DNA of 64,000 nucleotides, from the NCBI GenBank assembly GCA_013180625.2, contig SNVD02001362.1, forward strand, positions 248,001 to 312,000. Direction: 5' to 3'. This document shows, piece by piece, positions 24,401 through 37,500 of this stretch. The stretch is from Boswellia sacra (taxonomy: Eukaryota; Streptophyta; Magnoliopsida; Sapindales; Burseraceae). The notes under the pieces are model-generated. The model was not told the origin of the DNA and ran no database searches. It worked only from the letters and a program-made list of their open reading frames with translations. Position numbers and translations under genes: made by a program. How positions within the stretch are numbered: position 1 is the first letter of the stretch; each line of letters starts with the position of its first letter.

Positions 24401-25423
24401 GACCATGGAAGTAGTATTTGTCAATGACGTGGGTGAATCTGTTGATGGCGAAGGCCACAAGACAGACTCTACAGCAAAAAAGCAACCAGCAACAGCGGCA
24501 TTGAATCCTATGGACAAAGCAGAAAGCAAGTTAAGTCAGGAAAATGAAAAAAAGGAAGCATGATACAAATATGAGCAGTTAGTAATATTTGGAAACAAAC
24601 CAGAAGCGATTCCAGCAGCGGAACCTGCAGCCACGAGAGAGAGCTTTCTCTGAGAACCTTTATCTCTATCAAAGAGAGTTCCAACTCCCTTGGCTACGGA
24701 TTTGCCTATGTCCACACTTGGACCTTCAGGCCCGAGTGAATTGCCAGTGCCAAGAGTGACACAAGCAGCCGCTGCCTTCAAAAGAGGCTGCAATGCTGCC
24801 TTGAAAACATTGAGGTTGATATTACTACGGTTAGTAGAAGCTCTTTGTTCTTGTGCATTATCTAGAGCAGCTCGAAGCTCGTTTAAAATGCTAACAATGA
24901 ACCCACCACAAGCGGGTACCAAAATGACACGAGTCCAGATGGCTTCAATGGGCTCCTCCCTCAACCAGGAGGCACCCCGATTGGGAATCCCATCCCAGAA
25001 AAGGTCGCGAATTTCATGTATCCCATTGTTGAATAGAACCACACATATGCCAGTGAGGAGACCCACCAAGCATGACGATAGTATTATTCCATCTAACTCA
25101 AACAAGGATTGCGGTTGTTTTTGTTGTTCATACCTATCGGTATCAGAATCGGTATCAGGCAAAGCAGTGAGAGGACTTAGTCTCAGACGACCACCTAATC
25201 CTATACCTATTCCTATTCCTATTTTTGCTGATGACTTGCTATACTCTGACAAGTAGCGCTCCTTCGCTTTCAATTTCAAACCAGGTGTGAATGAGTTGTA
25301 CTGCCAAGCACAGATAAGCGGCTGCCACTGCATCAACTGCAAGCGGCACTCCATATTTTCTCGCTTTACTGTCTCCAATCCAAATCCAACTCCAATTCCG
25401 GAGTAGATAATGTACGGACACAA
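21448..25423 (-). CDS. CLC-e: Chloride channel family protein CLC-e, plastid type with two CBS domains
   Basis: CLC anion channel/transporter; Arabidopsis CLC-e sits in the thylakoid membrane and affects photosynthesis and ion balance. Six exons close to 764 aa: 24601-25423, 24304-24507, 23500-23966, 22417-22977, 21825-22033 and 21448-21478. Landmarks in order are GTGNSLGPEGPSVDIG (the GxEGP gating segment), GFNAAVAGCFFAVE, VFPVMGGLAIG, GLVGGYYAPSLFIGA, and GMAATLAGVCQVPLTSVLLLFE. Two C-terminal CBS domains follow (VSEAMRTRYVTV..., then SALMIMKRHSLSQLPVV...). The last exon adds only ten residues, ending ALATKRSLV. Two starts are possible, 25423 and 25354. The N-terminus is poorly conserved, as for a transit peptide, and holds low-complexity GIGIGIGLGG and DTDSDTD. 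The intron after exon 5 carries a tandem copy of that exon's end. Confidence 0.93.
21643..21867 (-). repeat. Tandem duplication of the exon 5/intron 5 border of CLC-e (period 112 bp)
   Basis: GGGAAATAAACTTCTGAG occurs at 21643 and 21755. Each copy is followed by the same block, ending with AGATTCTCTGTCCAAAAGG. The right copy contains the true end of exon 5 (from 21825 up); the left copy lies in intron 5 with a changed donor region (GC in place of AG before the GTTTTT). Confidence 0.85.
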
Positions 25424-26651
25424 TGACGTTCACGCCCCTACATTTTCGTTATACTACAAAGACACCCAAAGTTTACTATCTAAATTATACGTTTAATTTA
25501 TCAAATGATCACAACTCTTTATATAACCATTTACATTTTGGTTTAAAATCTTATATAATTATAAAAATTTGTTTAAACACGTTAAAATGAATAATTTTTT
25601 TATTTATAATTTAAGCATAGAGTTAAAAAGACGTTACCACATGTAAGATCACTCATGATAATTAATTGATTGATTGATTTAAATAAAATTAAATTGATTA
25701 TAACTTAAAACTTGTTATTTGTTTCTTATTTCACATGATAATTTTTGGTTGGTTTGTTTGACAAAGAAAATTGTAAAGATTTTCAAAAATCAGAAAGGAA
25801 CACCTTACAGTCACAGACAAACAGTCCACTACTACTAGACTAGACTAGCTGGGGCCACAATTAACGAACTAACTCGGACAATGCAGTGCAATGAGGTTTT
25901 CACTAAGATCACCCCCCACAGATCAACATAATACACGTGTCATCCAAATAGTATATTTGCTTGACGAAAGTTTAAAGGGGTTTTGGGTGACGTAATAACG
26001 ACTGCAGCACGCAGATGAAAAGTGACATGAAGATGAATTGTCTCTCAAGAAATACAATGCATAGTGATCATCTTCTTCCTGAGGAGGTTTCAACTGTAAT
26101 AACTCTCACCCTCACAGACTTTGATGACCCTCAATGATATTGACGATGATAGTAAGCCTATAGCTGACAACGCAATTTGATGTTCCTCTTAAAGGTTTTT
26201 ATCCTCCGCCGCCTTTGCCTTTCTAACTTGTGCCATTTTCTTCTTTCTTGCTTTTGTTTGTTCGCAATTATTCTTATTATCCTTTTGCTAAGCCTGAAAA
26301 ACAAATTTGTGAGGTGAAAGACAAGTGGACAATATCTACTCTAGCCATAAATAGATTAGTCCATGGGAAGATCAACATAAGTTATCAGCAAATTGCAGAT
26401 GTCTGTCTACATTTTCATCTGTATATACAATGTACACCATTGTAAGTATCAGCTAATATCTACATTCTAAGAGCATGAAATGCACACATCAAACGTGGTT
26501 ATAGTAGCGTTAATAAATTAGAGATAGCATTTTCCAGGCTTATTAATTACAAATCCAAGTTGGAAATCAGTTTTTCTGAACAATCTCACATTGTATTGTG
26601 ACAACTCAAAATTGATCCTCTGCCCTGGTTTTAGTTTTGATTTGGATTAGG
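25424..26651. other. Divergent intergenic region between CLC-e and the RAD21 relic
   Basis: No supported gene. The two flanking genes point away from each other, so both promoters should lie here. It contains a G-box/ABRE core at 25933-25941 and a TGACGTAA motif near 25987. Confidence 0.5.
25933..25941. promoter_or_regulatory. ACACGTGTC motif (G-box/ABRE core) in a divergent promoter region
   Basis: ACACGTGTC contains CACGTG and reads as an ACGT core on both strands. It lies about 510 bases upstream of the CLC-e start and about 720 bases upstream of the RAD21 start. The regulatory role is inferred from motif and position only. Confidence 0.3.
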
Positions 26652-27405
26652 ATGTTTTACTCTCATCAGCTTCTGTCTCGCAAAGCTCCTCTAGGACCGA
26701 TATGGTAACTAACTACTAACTCATTTGTAAACCAGTTCAACATTACTCTTATTTCATTCGTTTCGATGCTACTTATGACTGAAGCTGGCCTTTGTTTTGT
26801 GTTGTGTTGTTTTGTTGATGGCTGGTTATTGAAGGATGACAGCAACCGTGGGCGTGAAAAAGATGAATTCAAAGAAGCTCAACAAGTTTGACATTACCAG
26901 AATCTAGTATGGTTTGCTTTTTGTTCATATTTTCTTCTACTCTGCTCGGCCCGGTTCTCAAGTAAGTTTTCCTTTTTTTTTTTTTTTTGTAGTGAAGAAA
27001 TCATGTACCCATCAGTTCCTATGGCTCTCAGACTCTCTTCAACTCTCATGGGTTGGTTTATTTAATTATTAGTTATTAATTTTGCTTTCATATTCCCATT
27101 CCCTGTTTAAATTGTTTTGTTCATAGATTATTGTTGTTTGTTTGATTCAGAAGGGGTAGCGATCGTGTGCAGTCAAAAAGTGCAGCAACTTCATGGTAGT
27201 AACTTTTAAAATAATGATAAATTAGTTTTTCGAATTTCAATGCCATTATGCTTGCGTTTTGATTGCTTGGGTTTGTTTCTGCAGATGATGCTGCTACTCG
27301 TGATTTCATCAAACTTTAGATTAATCCATGTTATTCTTCTACGTTGACATTTCAATTTGATTTTGTCTATTTGATTGATTTCAGAGGCAATTAAAGGAAG
27401 CAAAG

Positions 27406-27936
27406 TGTCATAGCCCGCCCAATTTGCTTGCTAGAGTGGTCCAAAATGTGCACAAAGGCTTGGCCCGATTTCTAGAAGACATGCAATCCAAGCCCATTTT
27501 CTAAAAAACTCTAGCAAAGTCAAATATGTAATACTCTCACATGTAAATATACAATGTCAATGGTAGTTCACCTACCACACCTAAATTAGGTAAGACTCAT
27601 TTATGGTCATTGGATGTATTGAATCCTAGCCATTCATTTGGAAGGAGGATTAGTATAAATACCCCTCCAAGGCTCATTTGTAATCATCCAAGCTAATCCA
27701 AGCAATTACAATACAAAGCATTGTAAGAGTTCTCTTGTGTAATACAAAGCTCATTTGCATTAGCAATACTTGCCTCTAAGTTCCATCTCTTCTTCTAGCC
27801 TCTAAAGCTCTTTTGGCTCAACGGTCCTAACTTCTCATTGAGCGAGAAGCAAACTTCAAGGCTTACTTAGCAACTTTTGGGTTCAAGTTGTCTAAGTGCC
27901 GCACGAGCAGCTGCGTAAAACTCTAAGCTCGTGACA
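27406..27936 (+). repeat. 5' LTR of the gypsy element
   Basis: TGTCA...TGACA ends, 531 bases. It contains a TATA-like AGTATAAATA near 27652, which would place the transcription start in the second half of the LTR. Confidence 0.93.
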
Positions 27937-27938
27937 GT

Positions 27939-27951
27939 TGGTATCAGAGCA
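27939..27951 (+). other. Primer-binding site, initiator Met-tRNA type
   Basis: TGGTATCAGAGCA lies two bases after the 5' LTR and matches the complement of the initiator Met-tRNA 3' end at twelve positions. Confidence 0.9.
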
Positions 27952-27971
27952 CGGTTCGAGCACAAGAGCAA

Positions 27972-30900
27972 ATGGCATCCGACATGGAGAAAAATGTGGA
28001 GGAGCAAGTTCGCGGACGTGAGGAACAACCTCAACCTCAACCACGCCCACAAGGAAAACGAGGTAAGTCCAAAGCTCTTTCCTCGGAATCCTTAGAGCCT
28101 CGTGTTGCTAACATTCAGCAATCTCTTTCGAGTATGGACAATATTATCGAGGGCCTCTCCGATCGTCTCGAAGGCCTAGAGACGGATTATGGAGAGATCA
28201 CCCAAGCAACAAAGTCCACAATACTCGAGTTTAGTGAAAACCTCACACGAGAGCTCGCTAGTTTACGAAGCTTTGTGGAGCGTGAGTTGCGGGCAATTCG
28301 TGCAGAAGTGGAGGAATCTCGCACGGAATGGGAGAAGCACCGTTGCGAACGTGCTAGCCCCTCCTACACAAGTCCTAATGGGCTAAGCAACATGCAAGTG
28401 CCAACTCCCGCCACATACCATGGCACTCGCAACGCTACGGAAGTCGAAAACTTCCTATTCGGCTTGGAACAATACTTCGAGGCGAAAGGTGTCTATGATG
28501 ATGCTTCGAGAATAGGCATTGCGCCTACTTTCCTTCGTGATGCAGCCCAATTGTGGTGGCGTCGTAAGCATGGCGACGCGGGCAAAGGCATCGTCGTCCT
28601 TCGTACATGGGAGGACTTTAAGAGAGAGCTACGGAAGCATTTCTCTCCAAGCAATGCGGAAAAGGAGGCAAGGGGTCGCCTCCGCCGTTTGAAGCAAAGT
28701 GGCACCATTCGCGAGTACATCAAAGATTTCACCATAATCATCCTTGAAATTGAAGGTATGTCCGAAAAAGACTCTCTCTTCTACTTCCTTGATGGCTTAA
28801 AAGATTGGGCAAGGGTTGAGCTTGAGAGGCGTGGCGTGCAAAACCTTGATGACGACATAGCCATAGCTGAATCCCTCGTCGACTACACGTCCCAATCAAA
28901 AGAAAGGAAGACCAACCATGGCAAAGGTGGGGGAGAACGAAACACCAAGAAAGGACATGACCGGAGGGATGGTGGTGCACGTAAGACTTTCGGAGGGGAC
29001 AAACGAGATATGCCTAACAAAGGTAAGTTCGAAACCCCTAAACCTAAAAGTCCTTGCTTTATATGTGATGGTCCTCATTGGGTTCGGGATTGCCCAAAGA
29101 GGAAGACTCTCAACGCCCTTGCCACTCAACATGAGGGCGTAAACAATGAAGAGCCACAAGCGGGGATGGGTTCTCTCCGCACAATTGGCGCACTCAAAAG
29201 ACCCACACCTATGCAAAAGGGTCTTATGTATGTGAGCGCCACAATCAATGGCAAAGACGTGCGTGCGATGCTTGACACGGGAGCCACGCACAACTTCATT
29301 TCGGAAGACGAGGCCAAACGGCTAGGCCTCAAATACACCAATGGAGGTGGCACCATCAAGGCGGTAAACTCACCCGCCAAGGCAATCTTGGGAGTGTCCA
29401 AGGCAACAACGGTACAACTTGGCACATGGAACGGTAAGCTTGATTTCTCCATTGTTCCCATGGATGATTTTCAAGTAGTGCTTGGCATGGAATTCTTCGA
29501 CCAAGTCCATGCTTTCCCCATACCATCTTCCAACTCCCTCAACATACTTGACGGGAGTCATTCATGCATGGTGATGGCGGAGCGTGCAACAAAAGTTGAA
29601 GGCAAAATGCTCTCCGCACTACAATTCAAACGGGGAATGAAGAAGGACCCAAGTTTCCTTGCCACCGTTCGAGAACTAAACGATGGAGAGGACGTTGCCA
29701 TTACCAAGGACCCAACGACAAGACAAATCCAAGCCATCCTTGAGAAATACAAGGATGTCATGCCTCAAGAACTTCCAAAGAAGTTGCCTCCACGACGGGA
29801 AGTGGATCATGAGATCGAGTTGGAGCCCGGTGCAAAACCTCCAGCCATGGCACCTTATCGCATGGCGCCACCCGAACTTGCGGAGTTGAAGAAGCAACTC
29901 CAAGATTTACTTGATGCAAGTTACATCCAGCCCTCCAAAGCTCCATATGGTGCACCCGTCCTCTTCCAAAAGAAGAAGGATGGATCTCTCCGCATGTGCA
30001 TCGACTATCGGGCACTCAACAAGATAACAATAAAAAACAAGTACCCAATACCTTTGATTGCGGAATTGTTCGACCAACTTGGGAAGGCTCGATACTTCAC
30101 CAAGCTTGATTTGAGATCGGGGTACTATCAAGTGCGCATCGCAAAGGGTGACGAACCAAAGACCGCGTGTGTAACAAGGTACGGTGCTTATGAATTTCTT
30201 GTTATGCCATTCGGTCTCACCAATGCACCCGCCACCTTTTGTACCCTCATGAACAAGCTCTTTCATCCCTATCTTGATCGGTTCGTGGTAGTCTACTTGG
30301 ATGACATTGTCGTCTATAGCACAACTCTTGAAGAGCATGTGCGACATCTCCAACAAGTCTTCCAAGTCCTCCGCGACAACGAGCTTTATGTCAAGAAAGA
30401 AAAATGCTCTTTTGCAGAACAAGAGGTAGAATTTCTTGGCCATCGAATTCGGGATGGGAAGCTTATGATGGACCAAGCGAAGGTGAAGGCCATTCAAGAA
30501 TGGGAGCCTCCAACCAAGGTACCCGAACTTAGATCTTTCCTTGGGCTGGTTAATTATTATCGGCGGTTTATCATGGGCTATTCAGCCAAAGCCGCCCCAC
30601 TCACGGATCTTCTCAAGAAGAACCGTTCATGGCATTGGTCCGAAGAATGCCAACGTGCCTTCGAAGAATTGAAGAAGGCCATATGTGCGGAACCGGTAAT
30701 GGTGCTACCCGACCACACAAAGCCATTTGAGGTACACACGGATGCTTCCGACTTTGCTATAGGGGGAGTTCTTATGCAAGATGGGCATCCCATTGCATAT
30801 GAGAGCCGCAAGCTCAATGACACGGAGCGGCGATATACGGTCCAAGAGAAGGAGATGACCGCCATCATTCATTGTCTACGGGTTTGGCGACACTACTTGC

Positions 30901-32465
30901 TTGGTTCCCACTTTGTCATCAAAACCGACAACGTGGCAGCAAGCTACTTCCAAACTCAAAAGAAGCTCAACCCCAAGCAAGCAAGATGGCAAGATTTCTT
31001 GGCCGAGTTCGACTATAGGCTCGAATATAAAGCGGGCAAGGCAAATGTTGTGCCCGATGCCCTAAGCCGCAAGGCGAAACTTGCCACCTTAAGTGCAAGT
31101 CGTCCACAAAGTGTGCTTATTGACCGCATCAAACAAGGCCTAGAGCACGACCCCTTAGCCAAGAACCTCTTGAAGTTGGGAAGTGAGGGGAAGACACGAC
31201 GCTTTTGGCTTGACGAAGGCCTACTCCTCACAACGGGTAACCGCCTCTTCGTGCCAAGGCATGGGAACTTGCGGAAGGAGATCATCAAGGAGTGCCATGA
31301 TTCTAAATGGGCTGGTCACCCAGGTATGGCACGAACCCTTACACTCGTGCAAGATTCTTATTATTGGCCTCAAATGCGGGAAGATGTGGAAGGCTATGTG
31401 AGAACTTGCCTTGTGTGCCAACAAGATAAGGTTGAGCACCAACGTCCAGCGGGTTTGCTAGAACCCCTACCAATTGCGGAAAGGCCATGGCAAAGCGTGT
31501 CGATGGACTTCATCGTGACCTTACCAAAATCCGAAGGGTATGGAAGCATCATGGTGGTAGTCGATCGCTTTAGCAAATATGCCACCTTCATACCCGTCTC
31601 TACGGTTTGCACTGCGGACGAAGCCGCTCGAGCATTCCTCAAACATGTAGTGAAGCTATGGGGAGTTCTACAAAACATTATAAGTGATCGTGACCCTCGC
31701 TTCACCGGTCGATTTTGGGGAGAACTCTTTAAATTGTTGGGGACCGACTTAAGCTTCTCTACAAGCTTTCATCCCCAAACTGATGGGCAAACCGAGTGCA
31801 TAAATGCCTTGCTTGAGCTATATTTGAGGCATTACGTGACCGCTCACCAACATGATTGGGCGAAGTTGCTTGATGTTGCCCAATTCTCCTATAACCTCCA
31901 AAGGAGTGAGGCAACGGGCAAGAGTCCCTTCGAAATTGTGACGGGACAACAACCCATGACTCCACATGCCATAGCCTCGACATATGGAGGAAAGAGCCCC
32001 GCGGCCTACAAGCTTGCAAAAGAGTGGCATGAACAAGCCGACATCACACGTGCATGCTTGGACAAGGCCGCCAAAAAGATGAAGAAGTGGGCGGATACAA
32101 AGAGACGGAACCTCACATTTCAAGAGGGGGACTTGGTACTCGTCAAGCTCCTACCCCAACAATTCAAATCACTTCGCAAAGTACACAAGGGGTTAGTTCA
32201 AAAATACGAGGGTCCTTTCCCAATTATCAAACGAGTGGGTGAAGTCTCTTACAAGGTACGCTTGCCCCCTAACCTCAAGATCCATCCGGTCTTCTATGTG
32301 AGCTTCCTCAAGCCCTACCATGAGGACAAGGAGGATCCAAGTCAAAGCGAGTCCAAACGAGCACCCACAGCCGTCGTCACCTCATTCGACAAGGACGTGG
32401 AGTACATCCTTGCGGATCGAGTGATTCGAAGGAGAGGAGTTCCACATACACCGAATACTTGGTGA
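27972..32465 (+). CDS. Gypsy gag-pol polyprotein with a frameshift in the C-terminal chromodomain
   Basis: A single open frame of 1,497 codons. Gag fills roughly the first 400 residues and ends with a zinc knuckle ([13 protein letters not shown]). The aspartic protease site is [12 protein letters not shown] near residue 431. Reverse transcriptase has [10 protein letters not shown] near 774, RNase H has [11 protein letters not shown] near 923, and integrase has the HH-CC zinc finger (CLVCQQ), SMDF near 1177 and ISDRDPR near 1238. After [15 protein letters not shown] the frame runs into a stop at 32463, while the rest of a chromodomain ([16 protein letters not shown]) continues in the next frame up to about 32584. 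So one small indel near 32445-32455 has removed the chromodomain end. The rest of the polyprotein looks intact, with no internal stop. Confidence 0.93.
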   Translation: MASDMEKNVEEQVRGREEQPQPQPRPQGKRGKSKALSSESLEPRVANIQQSLSSMDNIIEGLSDRLEGLETDYGEITQATKSTILEFSENLTRELASLRSFVERELRAIRAEVEESRTEWEKHRCERASPSYTSPNGLSNMQVPTPATYHGTRNATEVENFLFGLEQYFEAKGVYDDASRIGIAPTFLRDAAQLWWRRKHGDAGKGIVVLRTWEDFKRELRKHFSPSNAEKEARGRLRRLKQSGTIREYIKDFTIIILEIEGMSEKDSLFYFLDGLKDWARVELERRGVQNLDDDIAIAESLVDYTSQSKERKTNHGKGGGERNTKKGHDRRDGGARKTFGGDKRDMPNKGKFETPKPKSPCFICDGPHWVRDCPKRKTLNALATQHEGVNNEEPQAGMGSLRTIGALKRPTPMQKGLMYVSATINGKDVRAMLDTGATHNFISEDEAKRLGLKYTNGGGTIKAVNSPAKAILGVSKATTVQLGTWNGKLDFSIVPMDDFQVVLGMEFFDQVHAFPIPSSNSLNILDGSHSCMVMAERATKVEGKMLSALQFKRGMKKDPSFLATVRELNDGEDVAITKDPTTRQIQAILEKYKDVMPQELPKKLPPRREVDHEIELEPGAKPPAMAPYRMAPPELAELKKQLQDLLDASYIQPSKAPYGAPVLFQKKKDGSLRMCIDYRALNKITIKNKYPIPLIAELFDQLGKARYFTKLDLRSGYYQVRIAKGDEPKTACVTRYGAYEFLVMPFGLTNAPATFCTLMNKLFHPYLDRFVVVYLDDIVVYSTTLEEHVRHLQQVFQVLRDNELYVKKEKCSFAEQEVEFLGHRIRDGKLMMDQAKVKAIQEWEPPTKVPELRSFLGLVNYYRRFIMGYSAKAAPLTDLLKKNRSWHWSEECQRAFEELKKAICAEPVMVLPDHTKPFEVHTDASDFAIGGVLMQDGHPIAYESRKLNDTERRYTVQEKEMTAIIHCLRVWRHYLLGSHFVIKTDNVAASYFQTQKKLNPKQARWQDFLAEFDYRLEYKAGKANVVPDALSRKAKLATLSASRPQSVLIDRIKQGLEHDPLAKNLLKLGSEGKTRRFWLDEGLLLTTGNRLFVPRHGNLRKEIIKECHDSKWAGHPGMARTLTLVQDSYYWPQMREDVEGYVRTCLVCQQDKVEHQRPAGLLEPLPIAERPWQSVSMDFIVTLPKSEGYGSIMVVVDRFSKYATFIPVSTVCTADEAARAFLKHVVKLWGVLQNIISDRDPRFTGRFWGELFKLLGTDLSFSTSFHPQTDGQTECINALLELYLRHYVTAHQHDWAKLLDVAQFSYNLQRSEATGKSPFEIVTGQQPMTPHAIASTYGGKSPAAYKLAKEWHEQADITRACLDKAAKKMKKWADTKRRNLTFQEGDLVLVKLLPQQFKSLRKVHKGLVQKYEGPFPIIKRVGEVSYKVRLPPNLKIHPVFYVSFLKPYHEDKEDPSQSESKRAPTAVVTSFDKDVEYILADRVIRRRGVPHTPNTW

Positions 32466-32582
32466 AGTGGAAAAACCTTCCGGACAGTGAGGCAAGTTGG
32501 GAACGCGAAGATCTCTTGTGGCAATTTGGCGAGCACATCCAACGCTACAAGGATGAAAGCGTGCCGAGGACGTCACGGAAAT

Positions 32583-32595
32583 AGGTGGGGGAGGA
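32583..32595 (+). other. Polypurine tract
   Basis: AGGTGGGGGAGGA lies directly before the 3' LTR, with only one T in 13 bases. It is the expected plus-strand priming site. Confidence 0.85.
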
Positions 32596-33125
32596 TGTCA
32601 CAGCCCGCCCAATTTGCTTGCTAGAGTGGCCCAAAATGTGCACAAAGGCTTGGCCCGATTTCTAGAAGACATGCAATCCAAGCCCATTTTCTAGAAACTC
32701 TAGTAAAGTCAAATATGTAATACTCTCACATGTAAATATACAATGTCAATGGTAGTTCACCTACCACACCTAAATTAGGTAGGACTCATTTATGGCCATT
32801 GGATGTATTGAATCCTAGCCATTCATTTGGGAGGAGGATTAGTATAAATACCCCTCCAAGGCTCATTTGTAATCATCCAAGCTAATCCAAGCAATTACAA
32901 TACAAAGCATTGTAAGAGTTCTCTTGTGTAATACAAAGCTCATTTGCATTAGCAATACTTGCCTCTAAGTTCCATCTCTTCTTCTAGCCTCTAAAGCTCT
33001 TTTGGCTCAACGGTCCTAACTTCTCCTTGAGCGAGAAGCAAACTTCAAGGCTTACTTAGCAACTTTCGGGTTCAAGTTGTCTAAGTGCCGCACGAGCAGC
33101 TGCGTAAAACTCTAAGCTCGTGACA
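32596..33125 (+). repeat. 3' LTR of the gypsy element
   Basis: 530 bases, almost identical to the 5' LTR and starting directly after the polypurine tract. Beyond it the cohesin exon resumes after the AAAG duplication. Confidence 0.93.
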
Positions 33126-33818
33126 AAAGGATGTGAAAGCAGCAGCTCCTGACTTAACTCTGCTCCCAAAAGGAAAATCGAGAGGCAGGTAATTAACCAA
33201 CGCGAACACTGCTGTTTTATTAACTAGTGTTGATTAATATCTTTTCTCTAGCACCCAACTATACATTAATTTGTAACAAAAATTTACTTGTTTTTATCTC
33301 AATGTTACTCATGTTGTTCAACTTTTAATTAAAACAATTGTTATAATCTGAATTGTACATGAAGAGAAAAGTCCTGACAAGGTTAGAGGGCTTCAAAGTT
33401 CCAACTGTATAAAGCTAGATATATCAAAACATTATGATTCACTGCATGAGTAATTTTCCGATATCAGTTAGGAATGTTGAGTAATTTTATATATGTCTTC
33501 AGGAGAGAAGATGTTACATTGCCCACAAGCAACGTGGAGTTTCGACAACCAGTCTATTCTCTATGGTAAGTTGTTGTATCACGTTATACATGAACCCTTT
33601 CTTACAGAGTTTTGTTTGATAATTGATATATGAATGCAATTAGCCTGACCAAATAGTTTTGTTTAGTAATTGATAATAAATTCAAATCCTCGGCCTTAGC
33701 TATTAAAGAGGTAACAAAAATCAGAAAATTAGGAAGAAGTTTTATGCATATGAAATCACTTTTGCTATGCTTTAGCTGTTAAGGATAAGATTATGATTAG
33801 GAGATTTGAGTCTTTAGA

Positions 33819-34256
33819 TGTGAAGTGGGTGCCTTTCACCCAATCCTACATCGGTGGGAAACAAAATCTAAGTGGGGAGGCTAGGCTATATAATAAAACC
33901 TCCTCCTCCCCTTACACTTGTACCAAGCTTATGTATTAAACTTTTTTCTTCTTCCTCTCTTGTAATCTCCTCCATTCTAATTGTGAGAGAGATTGTAACA
34001 TTTTTCTTCATAGTGAAATATTTTCGGTCTTGTCCCGTGGAGGTTTCCCTCAAATTGAGGGTTTTACCACGTTAAATATTTGTGCCTTTATTTTCTTTAT
34101 TGCCTTTAATTTATTTACTGTGGTAAGGCTGAGCCGCCCAAGTTGTCTATTTTATTTATTGTGGAAGGCAATGCCACCCAAATTGTTATTTCTAATATAA
34201 CAATTTGTTTCTTGTCTTTTATTTGAGCTGCAGTGGGAGTGTTCGATCTCCTAACA
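33819..34256 (+). repeat. 5' LTR of the Copia element
   Basis: Starts TGTGAAGTGGG and ends CTCCTAACA, with TATA-like CTATATAATAAA near 33885. It lacks the insertion of about 13 bases seen near the start of the 3' LTR. Confidence 0.9.
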
Positions 34257-34573
34257 GTGGTATCAGAGCCAGGTTACGAAGGCAGAGCCAAGGGTTGGGA
34301 CAGTGAGTGGTTACTTGTATGGTTATATACATGTTTAGGAAAGCTTTGTCAAAAAGATGATAAGAGTTTAAGGAGACTGGGTTTTAAGTGGGACCGCTTG
34401 TGACCCCTCCAGTGTTTCTTGAAAGCTTTCCTGGTGTATATTAAATCGTACTGGCACTTACTACTATTCTTAGTTACTGTTTAGCAGTGGTCTACGTATA
34501 CAGATACTGTTACTGTTCACGTATATATTCAAGGGTACTGTTCACATATACGGTACTGTTCACTGCAAGACAA

Positions 34574-37500
34574 ATGGCAGCCAAATTCAAGATAGAGAAG
34601 TTCGATGGAAACAACTTTGGGCTATGAAAAATTAAAATAAAGGCTATCTTGAGAAAAGAAAATTGCCTTGAAGCAATTGATGGAAGACCAGAAAATATTC
34701 AAGATGAAAAGAAATGGGAGAAGATAGATGGTGATGCGATGACAAGTCTACATCTAGCAGTTGCAGATGAAGTGCTGTCAAGTATTCAAAAATTAAACTC
34801 TGCAAAGGAGATTTGGGATACTTTGACAAGCTTGTATTAAGCCAAATCTCTACACAACAAAATTTTCTTGAAAATGAAGCTGTACACTCTTCGTATGTCA
34901 GAAACCACTCTGGTGACTGAACATATCAACACTTTGGAGACATTATTCTCTCAGCTCTCAACCATGGAGCATAACATAGAAGAGAAGGAACGTGCTGTGC
35001 TTCTACTTCAGAGTTTACCTGATTCATATGACAATCTCATCCTCAACTTGGCAAATGGTTCAATGAAGTCATCTCTAGTCTTTAATGATGTTGCGGCTGC
35101 TGTCTTAGAAGAAGAAAGCAGACGTAAAAACAAGGAAGATAGAATAATGACTTCTCAACATGCAGAGGCTTTATCCGCCAACAGAGGGATATTAAGGGAA
35201 CGTGGTTCCAGTAGGAGTCACAATCAGAACAGGGGAAAGTCTAAAGGAAGGAAGTTTATTAAATGCTACCATTGTGGAAAGCAAGGGCACGTGAAAAACG
35301 AGTGTTGGCATCTTAAGAAGAATGGAGAGGGAAACAACAAAGGAAAAGAATCTGAGTCATCAGGATCTCAGGGTTGTGTAGCAAGTACTTCAGGGAATGG
35401 CGAAATCTTGTGCAGGGAGGCAACAACAGTTGTGGAAGGCAGAAAAAGGTTTGCTGATATTTAGCTAATTGATTCAGCAGTAACATGGCATATGACGTCT
35501 GGAAGAGATTGGTTCTATCAATATAAGCCTATCTCAGAAGGGTCTGTGTACATGGGTGATGATCATGCCTTAAAAATCACTGGTATTGGAACCGTCAAAG
35601 TAAAAATGTTTGATGGTACGATTCGTACTATCCAAGATATACGACATGTGATTGGCTTGAAGAAAAATTTGCTATCGATGGGACAGTTGGATGACCTCGG
35701 ATGTGAGTTCCATATGAAAAATGGGATCATGAAGGTTGTCAGAGGCGCACTTATGGTGATGAAGGCAGAAAAGATTGCTGCTAACCTATACATGCTCCAT
35801 GGAGAAACTATTCAGGAGGCAGAAATAGCGGTTGCTAGTTCTGGAGAAGAATTGTTTATGATATGGCATCGAAGACTTGGTCATATGTCCGAAAAGGGTT
35901 TGAAGATTCTCTCTGATCGAAAATTACTTCCTAGAATCAAAACTGTAAGTTTACCATTTTGTGAGCATTGTGTTATTAGCAAGTAGAGTAGACTGAGTTT
36001 TAGCAGATCTATTGCTAGGAGTAAAAACATTCTAGACTTGATTCATTCTGATGTTTGGGAATCACCGGTTACGTCCCTAGGAGGAGCAAACTACTTTGTA
36101 TTGTTTGTGGATGATTATTCTAGGAGATGTTGGGTATATGTCATCAAGAAAAAGTCAGATGTATTTCCTGTATTTAAAGCCTTCAAAGCACAGGTGAAAC
36201 TTGAATCCGGAAAAAGGATCAAGTGTTTGAGGACAGATAATGGGAGAGAATTCTGCAACAAGGAATTTGACACATTTTGCAGTAAAGAAGGTGTGAAACG
36301 GCAGAAGACAGTTGCTTACACACCACAACAAAATGGAGTAGCAGAGCAGACGAATAGAACTCTCACAAAAAGAATGAGAGCATTACTAAAGACTGCGGGT
36401 CTACCCAAGAAATTTTGGGCAAAAGCAGCCACTACAGCCTGTTACTTGATAAATAGGTCTCCATCAACAACAATTGAGATGAAGACACCTATGGAGATGT
36501 GGACTGGTAAGCCAACTGATTATTCCTCCCTTCATATTTTTGGATGTCCTGCTTATGTGATGTATCATGACCAAGAAAGAACGAAGCTGGATCCAAAATC
36601 CAGGAAATGTATCTTCTTGGGATATGCTGATGGAGTAAAGGGGTATCGCCTATGGGATCCTACTGCCCATAAGATTATCATCAGTAGGGATGTTGTCTTT
36701 GTAGAAGACATGTTTAAATGTGAAGAAAGTGATAGCACGAAGAAAAATATTGAGACTGTATCAGTACAAGAAGAAACAGTTTCTTCTGAAGCAATACCAG
36801 AACACGATGATCAAGAACCAGTTGAGTCTGAAGCACCTGAAGTCCGTCGATCAACTCGAGAAAGAAGGGAACCTTCTTGGCACTCAGAATATGTGATGGC
36901 GAGCAATGTTGCATACTATCTCCTAACAGAAGATGGGGAGCCTTCCACCTTTCAGGAGGCTATAAAAAGTTCTGATGCATCTCTATGGATGACAGCAATG
37001 CATGAAGAGATGGAAGCTTTAGACAAAAATAAGACATGGGATCTTGTGCCACTATCACATGGAAGAAAAGCCATCGGAAACAAATGGGTCTACAAGATCA
37101 AACGTGATAGGAATGATCAAGTGAAGCGGTATCGTGCTAGACTGGTGGTCAAAGGATATGCTCAGAAAGAAGGAGTTGATTTCAATGAGATATTCTCTCC
37201 TGTGGTAAGACTTACAACAATTCGAGCAGTCTTGGCTATGTGTGCTACTTTTGACTTACACTTAGAGCAGTTAGATGTAAAAACTGCGTTTCTTCATGGA
37301 GAACTTGAAGAAGAAATTTATATGCTCCAACTGGAAGGTTTTGTTAAAGAAGGAAAAGAGAACATGGTTTGCAGGTTGACCAAATCTCTGTACGGCTTAA
37401 AACAGGCGCCAAGGTGTTGGTACAAGAGATTTGATTCATTCATCATCAGCCTTGGGTACAACAGACTCAGTTCAGATCATTGTACTATTACAAGAGGTTT

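Larger units (their letters stand above)
27406..33125 (+). mobile_element. Complete Ty3/gypsy LTR retrotransposon (chromovirus type), inserted in a RAD21 exon
   Basis: A full-length element of 5,720 bases with two LTRs, a Met-tRNA primer site, one long gag-pol frame and a polypurine tract. The LTRs begin TGTCA and end TGACA. The 4-base duplication AAAG flanks it (27402-27405 and 33126-33129). Counting by eye, the LTRs differ by nine substitutions and one single-base indel over about 530 bases, so the insertion is young. Its target is coding sequence of the cohesin gene, read on the same strand. Confidence 0.95.

Noticed and set aside
24690..25256. 188-aa plus-strand ORF
   Set aside because: Antisense to CLC-e exon 1 with no recognisable motif.
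27939..27951. tRNA gene
   Set aside because: TGGTATCAGAGC motifs here and near 34258, 52621 and 62890 are retrotransposon primer-binding sites, not tRNA genes.
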